The notes beneath the pieces are model-generated. The model was not told the origin of the DNA, did no database searches, and was given only the letters and a program-made list of their open reading frames with translations. Shown here piece after piece: positions 43,660 to 55,839 of a stretch of 64,000 nt of DNA. The DNA lies in NCBI GenBank assembly GCA_944472135.2, contig OX235262.1:83426903-83490902 (forward strand). The letters are read 5' to 3'. How positions within the stretch are numbered: the stretch's first letter is position 1; each line of letters starts with the position of its first letter. A program made the translations under genes and the position numbers. The DNA comes from Trichobilharzia regenti (lineage: Eukaryota > Platyhelminthes > Trematoda > Strigeidida > Schistosomatidae).

Positions 43660-43775
43660 TCCGCCACACGTCGAATGTCTCCTTGCGTATTTATAATGAT
43701 ATCGCGACTTGCTTGCCAGTCTCTGCGATCTTCTAACTGATTCTGTGATATTATTTCCATCAGTATCATCTAGAC

Positions 43776-44081
43776 TTATTTCTGAATTATCTCATTTATT
43801 CTCACTTGATCCAAGTGTCTGTTATGAACTGAATTATCTTCGATGTCTAATATCTTCACCATTCGATTTCCCATTCTTTGCAGTATGATACCAATAGAAG
43901 GTCTATAATCATTCGCTTTGTAATAATGTACATTAGAAGTCGTGGACATCAGATGCTTTTTGAGAATTCGAGATTTGAAAAGTTTTGCAGGACTTTCATG
44001 GGTACTTGTATGCTCTGCATTCAACAGACGCAATCTGTGCATATGCAACAGTTCCTCCATTTTAATCAGTTGCTCTCTCAT
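43776..44081 (-). pseudogene. Integrase C-terminal tail (copy 2)
   Basis: Same protein sequence as 42211-42516. Confidence 0.55.
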
Positions 44082-44165
44082 CTCATTCAGTTTTTTTCGT
44101 GTTTTCGACAGTTTGCATTGTAACTCGGCTACCTCCTTTTTGAAAACAGTTGACGCTTGAGTTGC

Positions 44166-45027
44166 TTAACTTGTAGTGGAGGTTTTCATTGCATGAGATT
44201 GAGTATTGGGAAAAGTTGAAAGACACATTGACTCCATTTTGCTAGACAGATTGGGAGAATTATGAGAATTCTGAGTAACATATGTATTCGAACTTCTGCA
44301 AACAGTCTTGATGTGTCCAACTTTACCACATTTGTGACACTTCGCACCCCGAAAACGGCAAGTGCTTCGTAGATGTAACTTTCCACAGGAAAAACACGGT
44401 TTAATGTTTTTGATCTCTCGCTGCATTCTATTACCTGTGGACGACAATTTGGATTGCTTTCCATGACCACTTGTATTTTTGACTTTAGAAAGCATCACAT
44501 CAGATACTGACGTAGTGGGAGCAGAGTATTCACTGTTGACATCCTCATATGTAATACATAAATCTTTGGCAGTTTGAAAGGTGCAAGAAGGAATCTGAAT
44601 TAACTCTTTCTCTAACTTAGGAATATTGATTCCAGAAATTAGACGATCACGTAGTTGAGTATGCAGCTGATCTCTGAAGTTACACTTTGAAGCTTGTATT
44701 TGGACTTGAAGAATGAACTCTCTAATCTTCTGGTTGGGAGCACGAACCAGTTTGTTGAATTGAGCCCTCTCTCGCGTCTCAAAAGTAGTTATATGGAAGT
44801 GATTTATCAGAAGTTCACGAATCTTGACATATGACAGGTTTATCTGGAAACGCCAGAGTCTTTACTAGGCTATATGCATCTAGCCCAATAGCAGTGGTGA
44901 AATGTGCTGGTATTTTGTCATCCCGAACATTCTTTGAAATGCACCATGCATCAAAGCATTCAAGGCAATCAGCAATCTCCCGCGGAGAACCATTTATAGG
45001 AAATTTTCCAAGGTTATTTAGTTCCAT
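44166..45027 (-). pseudogene. Gypsy Gag with two zinc knuckles (copy 2)
   Basis: Same as 42601-43462 apart from one visible base change (Val to Ala near the C-terminus). Carries the same frameshift. Confidence 0.75.
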
Positions 45028-45040
45028 CGCGACGCCAATT

Positions 45041-45226
45041 TGTAGTAATTATTTGTAATCGTAGTATTAGTATTTCGAGATGACCAAATTACAAGAATCC
45101 AACCAAAACACAGAGAGGGCGGAATTTGTATTTAGCGGAATTATAATGCAATTCATATAAGAAATATATTAGCAAGCAATAGTAAGTATTTAGACAATAC
45201 AGAGATAGAAATAGTCAATCACCACA
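45041..45226 (-). repeat. LTR 3 of tandem array
   Basis: 186 bases. The part from 45041 to about 45168 equals LTR 1; then a 2-base insertion and several substitutions (ATATTAGCAAGCAATAG against ATTAACAATCAACAG) set it apart. It is the 5' LTR of the array in the coding orientation. Confidence 0.88.
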
Positions 45227-45231
45227 ATTAT

Positions 45232-46595
45232 CGTTATATTTGGTATAATTTAATTGATGTTCATAGATTTCTTTTTGTCTTCTCCTTATCGATTTTATGC
45301 ATTAAAAAGCGTACGGACATCAAATGGCACACAGTCTTCCTGTATAGACATTTCCACATTGTTATCCGTTCTCACAGTACTCAACAACTGGATATATATC
45401 TGTATGAGGTTGATTGTCGGTATGTTTTTGCTGAAGAGAAAGACTAATGTCGCCACTTAAAATCTAAATGATTATCGATTAATATGATGAAAAAAAACAA
45501 CAAAACTAAACAAGTAGTTCAGAGAAGAAGTTTCTTTCGACGAATTCATTTTCTTCATCTGTACTATCTCATTTACATACAAGTTTTCCACAACAACAAA
45601 AAAAGGATAATAACAAAAGTGATAAGACGGCATAATCACTGGTTGCTAATATTAATCGATATATAAGAGAAGCTGAATATAGATAGGTGTTACAGCTATA
45701 TAATGAGATAAATAATTTTGCGCATGAGTTATGATACACGATACACATCGAAACGAGGAGGAAATGTGATATTACATAAAAGTTAGAAAGCGTTTAAAAA
45801 AAGCATAAAATCATTTTGGTAGAAAATAACAATGTGATTACTGTCATCTGAGAAGTGGTTCAATAATTCTTTATCTGAATGGCTAGAGCAGTGAGAAGCA
45901 GACGAAAGTTCAGTGTCTTTGTCAATTTGTTCTTCACTTTGTGGATCACTCTGAAAGAGACATTTGTTGAGATAGACTGGTCAGTGTTGACAAGATGTTC
46001 AATTATCTCACTGCTTGTAGAGACACTTCTACCTTTTACCAACCCTGTGCGACAGTGTTTGACAAGAATTCTGTCTTATAGGGTTCGGTAATATTTCCTC
46101 ATATCTGCTAGCTGAGGATTGTACAATCAAATTCAGTAAATTCTTCGTCAAGTTTCATTTTCGATAATGTAAAGCACGACTCCTAAGCGTTTATCATCCT
46201 AAAGTTTAACAGTGAGGAAAGCTCAGTCTGAACATCTACACTCTAAGGGAAAAATAGTGACCACAAATTCCTTTGCTAATTCCCGTAATACAGGTAGGGA
46301 GAGTCAATAGAGTTGTCGGTATTTCTGAATCGGATTTTTTTGAATGATCTGTGTGCGCATTATCAAGTGTACAAGCCTATTCACGGATTTATTACAAAAC
46401 AATCTACACCAAACCATAAGGTATTACTGCTGAAGTTATTGACCCACCTAATTGGAACTACTGATTTATTACTCTATTTCATGAAATTCGTTAGTTATAA
46501 ACTAATTAAAAACAATTTTTCCCACAACTCACATCTCTATGCTGTCATAGATTTGACAGGTGGTAGTTATAAGTTATATATATATATATATAAAT
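45232..46595. other. No recognisable gene
   Basis: An open stretch on both strands around 45870-46090 has no recognisable domain. A TATATA run lies near 46575-46592. Confidence 0.35.
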
Positions 46596-46599
46596 TGTT

Positions 46600-46820
46600 C
46601 GCTTTAGATGTTTGGAGGCAATCGGCAGGAAGCCTTGGACCCAGGTTTCGAGTGAGTTGGCACTCATCAGCAAGGCGCATCTGCAACCTCGTGCATTGTG
46701 TTGGCGAGTCACCTAGCATGTTGGCCACACTGCAAAGCTGACTGACAGAATTCAGTCGGAACCAAAAGATGGGACTAGACATAAACATTACACAAGTTAT
46801 TGACTAGTGTCCAATCAAAT
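46600..46820 (-). mobile_element. Hammerhead SINE, type C
   Basis: On the minus strand: GGTTGCAGATGC, hammerhead (46676-46632), GCTTCCTGCCGATTGCCTCC. The 5' half matches the part of 52915-53030 that lacks the tRNA boxes (GAATTCTGTCAGTCAG). Confidence 0.65.
46632..46676 (-). ncRNA. Hammerhead ribozyme, intact core, weak stem II
   Basis: On the minus strand: stem I GCCTTG with CAAGGC, six perfect pairs; core CTGATGA; GAAA; stem III CCTGGG; cleavage expected after GTC. Stem II has changed (GTGC...ACTC), leaving few pairs. Confidence 0.6.
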
Positions 46821-46830
46821 ATATATATAG

Positions 46831-47778
46831 TAATTTGCTTTCTTCTAAAACAGTACTTGTGATACAGAATGGAATTCTCATCATTTCACTACAGTATTGC
46901 ATCCAGTTTGTACATTAACAATAAATAAAATTCCACATAGACTAAAGGTAATCTCGGTTAGTTTTGACAACAAAATATTAGCATGTCGGTAGCAAAGCCA
47001 AAATTGAACAGAGTGTTTGAAGGTGTTAGAAAAGTAGATGGTAGCATATTTACTGGCGTAAGCAGAAGAAAGAAACAAAGGAGCACATAACAGAGAAAAA
47101 AAGAGAGAAAAGGAAAAGAAAGAAAGAAAACGTTGTACCTATAAGAGATACGAATTGGAAGGACGAGATCCAGTTGTTCTACTGACTATTTAATAAGTTA
47201 GAGGTATCATGCCTAATGCTTTCTTAATCGCACAGAACACGAGCCATGTAGGATATGGTTGAGTTGGGTTTTTGTACTTGCTAGTACGAGCACATAGTTT
47301 TCTATATAGGCTTCTGGTTCTGCCTGCCTGATGAGATACAAGAGGAGAGTTGTGAATGAAGAGTGTGGTGTGAGTTAGATAAAATGGATTTAACGAATTT
47401 TTCACATGAGTCCATGTGCCTGTCAACCGGAATATTAACAAGCTGGTTAAGTGGCAGGTTGCTTACCCTGTTGACGACCTTTAACACCCTATGCAATAAG
47501 ATGTAGTCTTCCTTCAGTAGCCCTGGAAAAACTAAGCGGGAACGATGGAAAATAATAGGCAGGATGGAAGAGTTAACGAATCGTAACAGTAAGGGTTGGG
47601 TTATTCCAGAATGTCTTAACTTCTTGATGTAGAAGATAAGACGGAATATTTTCTTAGAAATCATCAAGATATGAGACGATCAATAAGGAAAGATCAGCAG
47701 ATAGAATGACGCCGAGATATGTAATTTCCGACCTGGTCTCTATTTCAGTGCCATCTGTGTTGCACACCTCGTGAGTGC
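46831..47778 (-). pseudogene. Non-LTR RT C-terminus and 3' UTR (CR1/Jockey group)
   Basis: Minus-strand copy of the end of the element at 53480-55060: EIETRSEITYLGVILS, IFRLIFYIKKLRHSGITQP, then NIPVDRHMDSCEKFVKS and a final piece with RSLYRKLCARTSKYKNPT. Two frameshifts (about 47670 and 47330) break it. The 3' UTR ends near the tract at 46810-46830. It is 5' truncated next to a long (TA)n tract. Confidence 0.75.

Positions 47779-47833
<55 letters not shown>
47779..47833. repeat. (TA)n microsatellite
   Basis: About 55 bases of nearly pure TA, at the truncation point of the LINE fragment. Confidence 0.9.
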
Positions 47834-47835
<2 letters not shown>

Positions 47836-48480
47836 TATCATGAAAAATCAATTAAGCTAGCCACTCTTTTTATATTCTGATAATTTTGAGTGGAAGTAAC
47901 TCCCTACTCATACTTCACTGTGGACATCTGAGTCGTCTTCTAATATTCTTCTTGATACATAAAGTCAGGAACAAGTTAACTAGTTGATATAGTGTGACAC
48001 AGTTTGTTCCTATCAGCATGTTTCATATGCTGCGTGTCTCAGTTCACAGTATCTACGAAACAGAATTAAACATTGTGAAGTTTCTACTTAATTTCAAAAT
48101 CACTTTGATTGGTGGATATCGGTATGCAAAAGCCTAAACAACCCTTCAAGACTCATCTAATAAATACACTAGATGGCAACTGCAATATACTTTGAGCACT
48201 CATTTGTAAGCAGTGAATACAATTTCTACCATAATATTGTGATAATTAGAAGATCAATCACTGCAGCATAATGCTTTGATACCGCTTTCTTGAATTGAAG
48301 AACATTTTCTTACACTCCTCAGAAAGAAATCGAATTAAAGTGCTAAATGTCAATGAAAATAAGTCTAGTTCACAGTTTGAATGTTTATCAATAAAAGCTC
48401 ACTTAGTACACTATCACTAACTAAAAGACTGACTTTATCTGAATCATACTGGAAGTATAAAAATAAATCATTGTAAGCAT
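47834..48480. other. No gene seen
   Basis: AT-rich sequence between two LINE fragments. Confidence 0.35.
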
Positions 48481-49750
48481 GGAATGGCAGTCATACCTCT
48501 ATCTCAACTTTATAGACTTCGAGAAGGCCTTCGACAGCGTTGACCGCGAAGTAATTTGGAAACTACTCGAGTACTACGGTGGACCCCAAATATTTATGAA
48601 CCTTATTCAACAGCTGTACGACACATGTACGGCACCTGCCAAGTGATCCACAACGGAAGACTCAGCGAGGCGTTTGGAGTAAACACAGGAGTCAGAAAAA
48701 GGTGCTCATTATTATCACCAATGATATTCATAATTGTGGTGGAGTGACTGGATTATGCGTCAGACAGTCAGTGGGAAACGAGAAGACAGGGATATCCTAG
48801 ATCGACCGACGTGAAGAACTTAAAAGACCTGGATTTCGCGCGTGGATAATTTGTGTTTGATGTCACTGTCACAAAATCGAAGACTTACAAGCGAAAACCG
48901 ACAAACTGGTCGAAGAAGCAGCCGGCGAGGACAGGACTCCAGGTGAACATAGACAAGACGGAGGTTATGAAAATAACCAAACAACAACAACAGCAGCATC
49001 CAGCGCCAATCACCATCAACGGGAGAGATTTGAAAGAAGTTACTTCGTTCACTTATCTAGGGAGCATTGTCTCAACTACAGGAAGTCGGAACTGACAAGG
49101 ATGTCAAATCGAGCGCTAATCGGAAAGGCAAGCGAGAAACACATTCTTCAACCAACTGAAACCAATCTGGAAATCTTCGTCACTCAGCCACCATCAACAA
49201 CAAAACTCCGTCGAATTCTCAATACAAACGTCAAGTCAGTCAGTTCTTCTATACGAATCAGAAACTCGGCCGGCGGGCGGCTCACAAAGAATATTTCCAA
49301 CAGCCTGTTGCAGACCTTCATCAAATGACAACTGTCTTCGCTGGCTCTATACTGAAGATCAGATGGCCGGGCCGGGCCGGACCGTGGTGGAAAGAATCAC
49401 CAACAAGAAGAAACTATGGCTGAGAACAAACAAAAGAAGAACCAATCGCCAACCAACAAATACGCAGGAGAAAGTGGAGGGAGATGGATTGGACACTCGC
49501 TGAGGAGACCGCCGCTGGGTGACATCGCTCGCGCGTCAGGTCATTGCTCGAGTGGAACTAGGCCGAAAGGGAAGCAAGCGGCGAGTGTGTCGTCAGTTCA
49601 AGAGTGACGTGGAGGAAGTCGTGTGAAGAGGAGTTGAAACAGTATGGACTAAGATGGATGTAGGTGAAAAGTACAGCAGAAGGAAGACAGAAGCAAGTGG
49701 AGACGTGCAGTTGAAGCCCTATGTTCCACTAGGAACCCAAGGGAACAATA
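48481..49750 (+). pseudogene. RTE-like LINE, RT and C-terminus, 5' truncated
   Basis: Begins inside RT: LYLNFIDFEKAFDSVDR at about 48500, then CQVIHNGRLSEAFGVNTGVR and LLSPMIFIIVV. A gap follows, then GLQVNIDKTEVMKI, INGRDLKEVTSFTYLGSIV, LLQTFI and the C-terminal basic block. Stops and shifts interrupt it at many places, and the FADD box is lost around 48790-48850. A GGGCCGGGCCGG stretch at about 49366-49381 is shared with 57466-57476. Ends with AGCCCTATGTTCCACTAGG and an A-rich tail. Confidence 0.78.
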
Positions 49751-50200
49751 AATAATATAATAAATCACGATGCAAATATTAATTGTTTCTCGCATGTTTT
49801 TATTGTTGAGGAGTTGAACAAATGAAGGATAACAGTAATGAACACAATAACACAAGATAATTTTATCTCTCCAGTATTTTGTCACCCTTAATCACTTACA
49901 GCATGCAAATATCAAGTATGGTGCAAACTTCAAGTAATATTGCCCAATAGTAGAGTGTTAGTTGAAGGGGAAAGGATACAGTGTATCAATAACCCAAGTA
50001 AGAAAAGCAAGACGAATCAAACTATATCATTCAGTCACTGACCATGTATTAATGTTAATTCAGTTGTCAAGAATTTTCTCTATCTATCGTGTGAGTGAGG
50101 AATAGATAACACTTGACAGAGACTCATGGTGGTAGTCTCCTCTTCTCCACGATATCAAACCGTTCTATATATATCTGAAAGATAAGATGTGAAAGATAAT
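49751..50200. other. No gene seen
   Basis: AT-rich; no repeats or domains recognised. Confidence 0.35.
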
Positions 50201-50204
50201 GTAG

Positions 50205-50395
50205 AAAACAGTAAAGATATAATTCATTCTCAGGTTGGATCACAAACTGACTCCAGTTAGAGAATCACTGGAAGCAAGGAAGTACTCAACATCTGTTTCG
50301 CTCCAATCCGGGACTCTTCAACACCACTCACCCATATTCTGATCGCTAGAGATCGAACTTAGAACATTCATTTTATGAGGCGAGCAAGCTGACCA
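50205..50395 (-). mobile_element. Hammerhead SINE type A, degenerate
   Basis: On the minus strand: TTGAAGAGTCCCGGATTGG, AGCGAAACAGATGTTGAGTA, then AGTGATTCTCTAACTGG. The first core base is T not C and stem I no longer pairs fully. Confidence 0.55.
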
Positions 50396-50615
50396 GTCCC
50401 CACTAATTAAATAATTCCCATTGTAAGATTAAGTACAGAATATTGAGAGAAGACGCTCTTTTCAACAAATTTATTATGAAGCTGTACAGTCGCAATCTAT
50501 GATTTTTAAGAAACTATTCCATAAAGAAATCTAAACAAAACCTGTGAATGCTTATAATAACAATGTGAAATGCGATAAAATTTCTGTGATTATAATCTCA
50601 GCCCAATATCAAGCG

Positions 50616-50775
50616 TATTGGTGGTGCATGGGTAGGATGCTTGCCAACCTGGCATGTATTCCGAAGTCCGACTCCCAGCTGACTTACTCCTGAACCTGGC
50701 TTAACGGATAGCAAACCCTTCAAAGAGGGAAGGCTGGGTGTGAGGCTCGTAACTCCACTTCGTGAAAATAAAAAC
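50616..50775 (+). mobile_element. SINE-B copy, truncated tail
   Basis: Head GTATTGGTGGTGCATGGG, body AGAGGGAAGGCTGGGTGTGA and GCTCGTAACTCC, ending in a (TA)n run instead of the LINE-like tail. Confidence 0.55.
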
Positions 50776-50959
50776 ATATATATATATATATATACTCGGC
50801 TTTTAAATATCATATTAGTGCCACTGTTAAATTACAAAGATATACAAAAGGTCTAATGTTAAGCCATAACCAACAGTATACTCGAGGTCGCGTTTACACC
50901 CAATACTCACTGACACTATAGGCTGAAAGTGTCGCCATGTGGCGACAAGATTGCAGTTT

Positions 50960-51120
50960 GAGTTCTTGAGCCATCGGATTCTATCTCAGTGACTGTATGA
51001 CAAACATACTCGACCCTAGACTAGGTCACTTCTGCACACTGAAGTAAAACCCTAAACTTGGAGGTTATTGTTTCTCGTTTTCAGTGACTTTCTATCTGGT
51101 AAGAGTTAGTGACAAAATTA
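50960..51120 (+). repeat. Old type A hammerhead SINE relic
   Basis: Only traces remain (GAGCCATCGGATTCTATCTC, CTAGGTCACTTCTGCACACT, TTTTCAGTGACTTTCTA). Confidence 0.3.
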
Positions 51121-51627
51121 ATCTTAAAACTGATACACAAACCAAATTTCTGAATTAACCTGTCTTTCTGTTCTTGTAATTCAGTTGCTTTTACAACTTT
51201 TGTAGGCTTGACTATGGATAACATCATAAGAATAAATTTCAACGTTAAACTACATTAGTGAACTTGATTTTAAGATACAATCGTTTGACTAACTAGTTCT
51301 ATTAATCTCCTGTTAATCACTTGTGTTTGACGAAGTTGCTAACCAGAAATCAACTGGTTCAAACTGATTCGACTCTCTCAGCTGTGTCAGATGGGGTATA
51401 CGGTTGATGGGGTCGGCTTGAAATGAGTGAAACTAACCTCCGGTGTTTAGTTCACCTTGATCTGGCCAGTAAGCACTAACGGCTGATATCAGTAGTATGT
51501 AACTACTCAATGCAATTAGTCAGTAGTATATAGGTTTAAGCCAATTTACTTGTGTGTGTGTGTTATCACCTTAGAGAATTAGATAAATACATAGGGCTGT
51601 TTCTTTCTGAGTGTGATTGTCATACTA

Positions 51628-51661
<34 letters not shown>

Positions 51662-52800
51662 TCGATAACTAATGTACTACAGATTTCAGTTTCACACTGT
51701 ATTGTTTTATGAAATACTCATAAACGTGTCAATAAGAAGTTGCATAATTTTGTGTACATAAGTATATCTATATTATGTACTTAGTTGATATGACTATATG
51801 AAAGAAATATTTACGCAGGCATAATAATAATAATCATAATGTTTCGAAATACTTTGAAAGTGTTACAAATTGTATATTTTAATAATCAGCCTCTACATAG
51901 CCTACCCACATGATGATTTTTTTTTCCACTCGCCAAATTAGAATAAACACTATATGAATTTATTCATTAGGCCAGGAATGGAATTCAATTAAACGAATTA
52001 CCCATAGATTAATTTTGTACAATATACACATACGCATTTATCTGACTGATACAATTTTCAATCAGACATTTGTTTACTTAACTACATAAAATATTGGCGC
52101 TTAATTTAATGCATGCCAACAACAAGTAATCATAATATAATGTGTAGGTTTTAGGAATGTTGGATATGAAAACCTTTTAGGCTTATTCTTTTCTCTCTTT
52201 GTTTGATCAGTGTATTAATAAATACTCTGTAGGTATATGTTTATATCTTGGATTGTGATAAATACAATTCTCATACATTAGTTTAGCTGTGTGTTAGCTT
52301 ACCTTTTAAATAGCCCGATGATAGTAGACTGATGAAGTCTGTCTACACATTGGTCAAAAAGCAGAAACTAATGTCATGTGTCCAGTGTTTAATTATTGGC
52401 GCTGACTGAATTCTATCAGTCAAGTTTGCATTGACGCCACACTACGCCATCACACTATAATTTGAATTCATAGCCTTATAAGTATTAAAGTACATTGAAT
52501 GCTGACAACTCAGATAAACAAAGCCGTTGTTCTTAAACTGTATATACACTAAAATCTATGAGATAAACGCAGAATGTAATACAATTTCTTCAGTCTAGCC
52601 AGACTATCTTGCAGTATTGGTATACTTCAGCTAGTACACAACCACACCTTGAAACTGTTATTTCGTTACCTTAACTACTCGATTGGAATGATTTCAGTGA
52701 TTAGTCGTCACTTTCAACTTCATTAATTTCTTAGGATACTGTGATGACAAAAAGATGAAAATCCCTTAAAAAAGAAGTTGATATCCTAAAAAACTTATTT
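51121..52800. other. No gene seen
   Basis: AT-rich with a (TTA)n microsatellite at 51630-51661 and several TAATAA runs near 51830. Confidence 0.4.
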
Positions 52801-52814
52801 GTAAGACTGTTTAT

Positions 52815-53035
52815 GATGAGTGCCAACTAGCACGAAACCTAAGTGAAGCAAGGCTTCCTGTGGCCGATTGCCTCCAACCATCTAATATCATCAAATCAAT
52901 GTTCAGCGTGATGGCGAGCTACCTAGAATGGTGGCCATATTGCAAACCTGACTGGTAGAATTCAGTCTGCACCAAAGAAAGGAATAGACACATCACACTA
53001 GTTACTAGTGTCCAATCAAAATATCCACTAGAGTC
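52815..53035 (+). mobile_element. Type C hammerhead SINE, 5' truncated
   Basis: Starts inside the ribozyme (GATGAGTGCCAACTAGCACG), keeps GAAACCTAAG and the tail GTGGCCGATTGCCTCCAACC, then the family 3' sequence with TAGAATTCAGTCTGCACC. Stem I 5' strand is missing, so it is inactive. Confidence 0.6.
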
Positions 53036-53058
53036 CTACAGGAAGGAGGTCAGTCGCT

Positions 53059-53255
53059 AGCCCGAATAGCTCAGTGGTAACGTCTTTGACTGCAGTTCTC
53101 ACTGGGTGACGCAGGTTCGAATCTCAGAAGAGACATGAGTTCCTTCAGCGTTGCAGATACGCCTTGCTGACCGGTGAGTGCCATCTAGCACAAAACCTAG
53201 GTCCAAGGCTTCCTGTGGCCGATCGCCTCCAACTATTTAATATCATCAAGACTGT
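53059..53255 (+). mobile_element. Type C hammerhead SINE with tRNA-like head
   Basis: A box TAGCTCAGTGG at 53067-53077 and B box GGTTCGAATCT at 53114-53124, followed by CATGAGTTCCTTCAGC, a damaged hammerhead at 53161-53209 and the tail CGCCTCCAACTATTTAAT. It is the only type C copy here with both promoter boxes. Confidence 0.68.
53161..53209 (+). ncRNA. Hammerhead motif, damaged core
   Basis: Stem I GCCTTG with CAAGGC is perfect, but the core is split by four extra bases (CTGACCGGTGA) and the second core segment is AAAA not GAAA. Inactive by known rules. Confidence 0.55.
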
Positions 53256-53479
53256 TTATGTATTAAAACTAACCAAAAACCTTGTTTTATTTTTGCGTTT
53301 AATCCCAATAACATTCTTAAACTGTGAACTAGAAATTTTCCCTGTAAATTTAATACAGTTTAAAAAGGTACACTTACGTATAATGACTCAAACCAGAGTA
53401 TTTCGGTCTGAATGCAGAGAACCAAATTATATATTCTTCTGTATAGCTAGCCAAACTTCCGCGACTGATACACAGGCCA

Positions 53480-55060
53480 AAATTGTACTCCAACAAAGTC
53501 AAAAGATGTTTGATAGTCATAGAATCTGTAGCATTATTTAACAGTCACAAACAATTTCCCTATAGACAGGGTAGGAGCACTTTAGACGCTGTAGCCGTCT
53601 TACACAACAGTATCGTCTCATCATTAGATAAGGGTGCCAAATACGTCCGCTACACGTTTCTCGACCTCACTTCTTTTTTCGACTCTCTACCTAGATGTCT
53701 CTAGTTAAGTAAGCTGTCTATGACACAAACTGAGTCCTGAGTCACTAACTGGTTGCATTCACACTTCTCTAAGAGAATGCAATACACCGTATACAAACGT
53801 AAATCGTCCTCTGCTGTACTCACTGAAACTGTCGTCCCCCAAGGTGCAGTACTCTCCCCACTTCTCTTTCTTTCTACATGACTTACCATCTTCGAATGTC
53901 ATTAATTTTGTCAAATATGCAGGCGATCTGACTGTATCTTTGCCTGTCAAGTGTCCAAGTGACTGCTCCAAACTAAATGGCCTTTTATCAGAAATCAGCC
54001 AGTGGTCCAAGGAAAACGGTCTTACCTTAAATCCAGCTAAGTGTCAAACAGTCGATTTCACCTTTAGGCATAAATCTGACCTAAACAAACTGGTTAACAC
54101 TCACGAGGTGTGCAACACAGATGGCACTGAAATAGAGACCAGGTCGGAAATTACATATCTTGGCGTCATTCTATCTACTAATCTTTCCTGGTCGTCTCAT
54201 ATCTTGATGATTTCTAAGAAAATATTCCGTCTTATCTTCTACATCAAGAAGTTAAGACATTCTGGAATAACCCAACCCTTACTGTTACGATTCGTTAACT
54301 CTTGCATCCTGCCTATTATTTTCCATTGTTCCCCCTTAGTTTTTCCAGGGCTACTGAAGGAAGACTATACCTTGTTACGCAGGATGTTGAAGGTCGTCAG
54401 CGGGGTAAGCAACGTGCCACTCAACCAGCTTGTTAATATTCCGGTTGACAGGCACATGGACTCATGTGAAAAATGGGCTAAATCCATTCTATTTAACTCA
54501 TACCACCCTCTTCATTCACAACTCTCCCCTTGTATCTCATCAGGCAGGCAGGACCAGAAGCCTATATAGAAAACTATGTGCTCGTACTAGCAAGTACAAA
54601 AACCCAACTCAACCATATCCTACATGGCTCGTGTTCTGTGCGATTAAGAAAGCATTAGGTATGATACCTCTAACTTATTAAATAGTCAGTAGAACAATTG
54701 GATCTTGTCTTTCCAATTCGTATCTTTTATAGGTACAACGTTTTTCTTTCTTTTCCTTTTCTCTCTTTTTTCTCTGTTATGTGCTCCTTTGTTTTTTCTT
54801 CTGCTTACGCCAGTAAATATGCTACCATCTACTTTCCTAACACCTTCAAACACTCTGTTCAATTTTGGCTTTGCTACCGACATGCTAATATGTTGTTGTC
54901 AAAACTAACCGAGATTACCTTTAGTCTATGTGGAATTTTATTTATTGATAATGTACTAACTGGATGCAATACTGTAGTGAAATGATGAGAATTCCATTCT
55001 GTATCACAAGTACTGTTTTGGAATAAAGCAAATTTTTATTATTATTATTACTATTATTAT
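53480..55060 (+). pseudogene. Non-LTR reverse transcriptase fragment (CR1/Jockey group)
   Basis: RT motifs in order: QFPYRQGRSTLDAVAVL, FLDLTSFFDSLPR, VPQGAVLSPLLF, then YAGD at 53926-53937 where YADD is expected, so a catalytic aspartate is lost. It continues with NPAKCQTVDF, ITYLGVILSTNLSW and the C-terminal region up to about 54680. Frames shift near 53700, 53880 and 54550. The 3' UTR ends with GGAATAAAGC and an ATT repeat at about 55037-55060. 5' truncated. Confidence 0.8.
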
Positions 55061-55309
55061 ATCAAAAATTAAAAATAACTACCTCAACATTAAGAATATT
55101 TCCAAATATATGAAGTCAGTCCAATCTCCATGTTATAGACACAAAAGGTAGAACAGTCAGTATAAAAACTCAACTTTCTAATTTTCACTGCATTGATCTC
55201 GCTGCATCAGTAATACCTATGTCATTGATGCAGAATAAAAGGATATACACATGACCACTTCGGCAGCATATCAAACTATTGGATGTAACACACACTTACT
55301 ATCATATTA

Positions 55310-55560
55310 TTATTTCCTTCCTTTCCAATTGGTACATAGGCCTTCAACAGCATATTTTCACTTCATTCTATTCTCTGAAATCTTTTACAGCTGGCTGCAT
55401 GACTGTTCAAGAACTTAAATTTCCTTCTCACACGATCTTCTCTAACTCGCCAGCGCCAATCCACTTTCCAATCGAGGAACTGTCATATGATATCACCAAC
55501 TGGTCTCCTAAGCGTATGTTCAGTTCATCTCAATTTTGATCTGCATGTTTGTTGGACAAT
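55310..55560 (-). repeat. RTE-like 3' end fragment, old
   Basis: On the minus strand traces of the RTE tail (CAATCGAGG... region, AGGAGACCAGTTGGTGATAT, GAAGGCCTATGTACC). Confidence 0.4.
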
Positions 55561-55599
55561 AGGTTCTTATTTGGTTTGTTGTAACCAATCCTTTTTGGC

Positions 55600-55838
55600 T
55601 GTGCGTCGGTGATACAGCAGTGGAAAGCTCATCAGCCATACACGTGGTCCAGAGTTTGATCCCTGGCCGGCGTAGGCTTTTACCTCGCTAAGCTAGTAAC
55701 AAGACTGGTAAAGTGGGAAGAATAGGCATGAGGCTAGCAACCCCATGCTGTAAAAATAAACACCACTTCTACTGAAACTTCAAGTCTTTCACCTGAAGCC
55801 CTATGTTCCACTGAAAACGTAAAGGAATAAAATAAGCG
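55600..55838 (+). mobile_element. SINE-B copy, good
   Basis: Head GTGCGTCGGTGATACAGC, B-box-like GAGTTTGATCCCTGGCC, body GGCATGAGGCTAGCAACCCC, tail GAAGCCCTATGTTCCACTG, the LINE-like 3' end. Confidence 0.7.
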
Positions 55839-55839
55839 A

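Larger units (their letters stand above)
41911..45226 (-). mobile_element. Tandem non-autonomous Gypsy element (LTR-body-LTR-body-LTR)
   Basis: Three LTRs at 41911-42094, 43476-43659 and 45041-45226 alternate with two bodies of 1381 bases; the repeat period is 1565 bases. A 5-bp target duplication ATTAT (41906-41910 and 45227-45231) surrounds the whole array, so it entered as one element and was later duplicated. The two bodies differ by one base that I could see. Coding lies on the minus strand: Gag plus the tail of integrase, with protease, RT, RNase H and the integrase core absent. Confidence 0.9.

Noticed and set aside
47654..47851. Protein with an Ile-Tyr repeat
   Set aside because: The repeat is a translated (TA)n microsatellite joined to a LINE fragment.
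52325..52390. Hammerhead around CTGATGA and GAAAC
   Set aside because: Both words occur in order but no stem II forms between them and stem I is absent.
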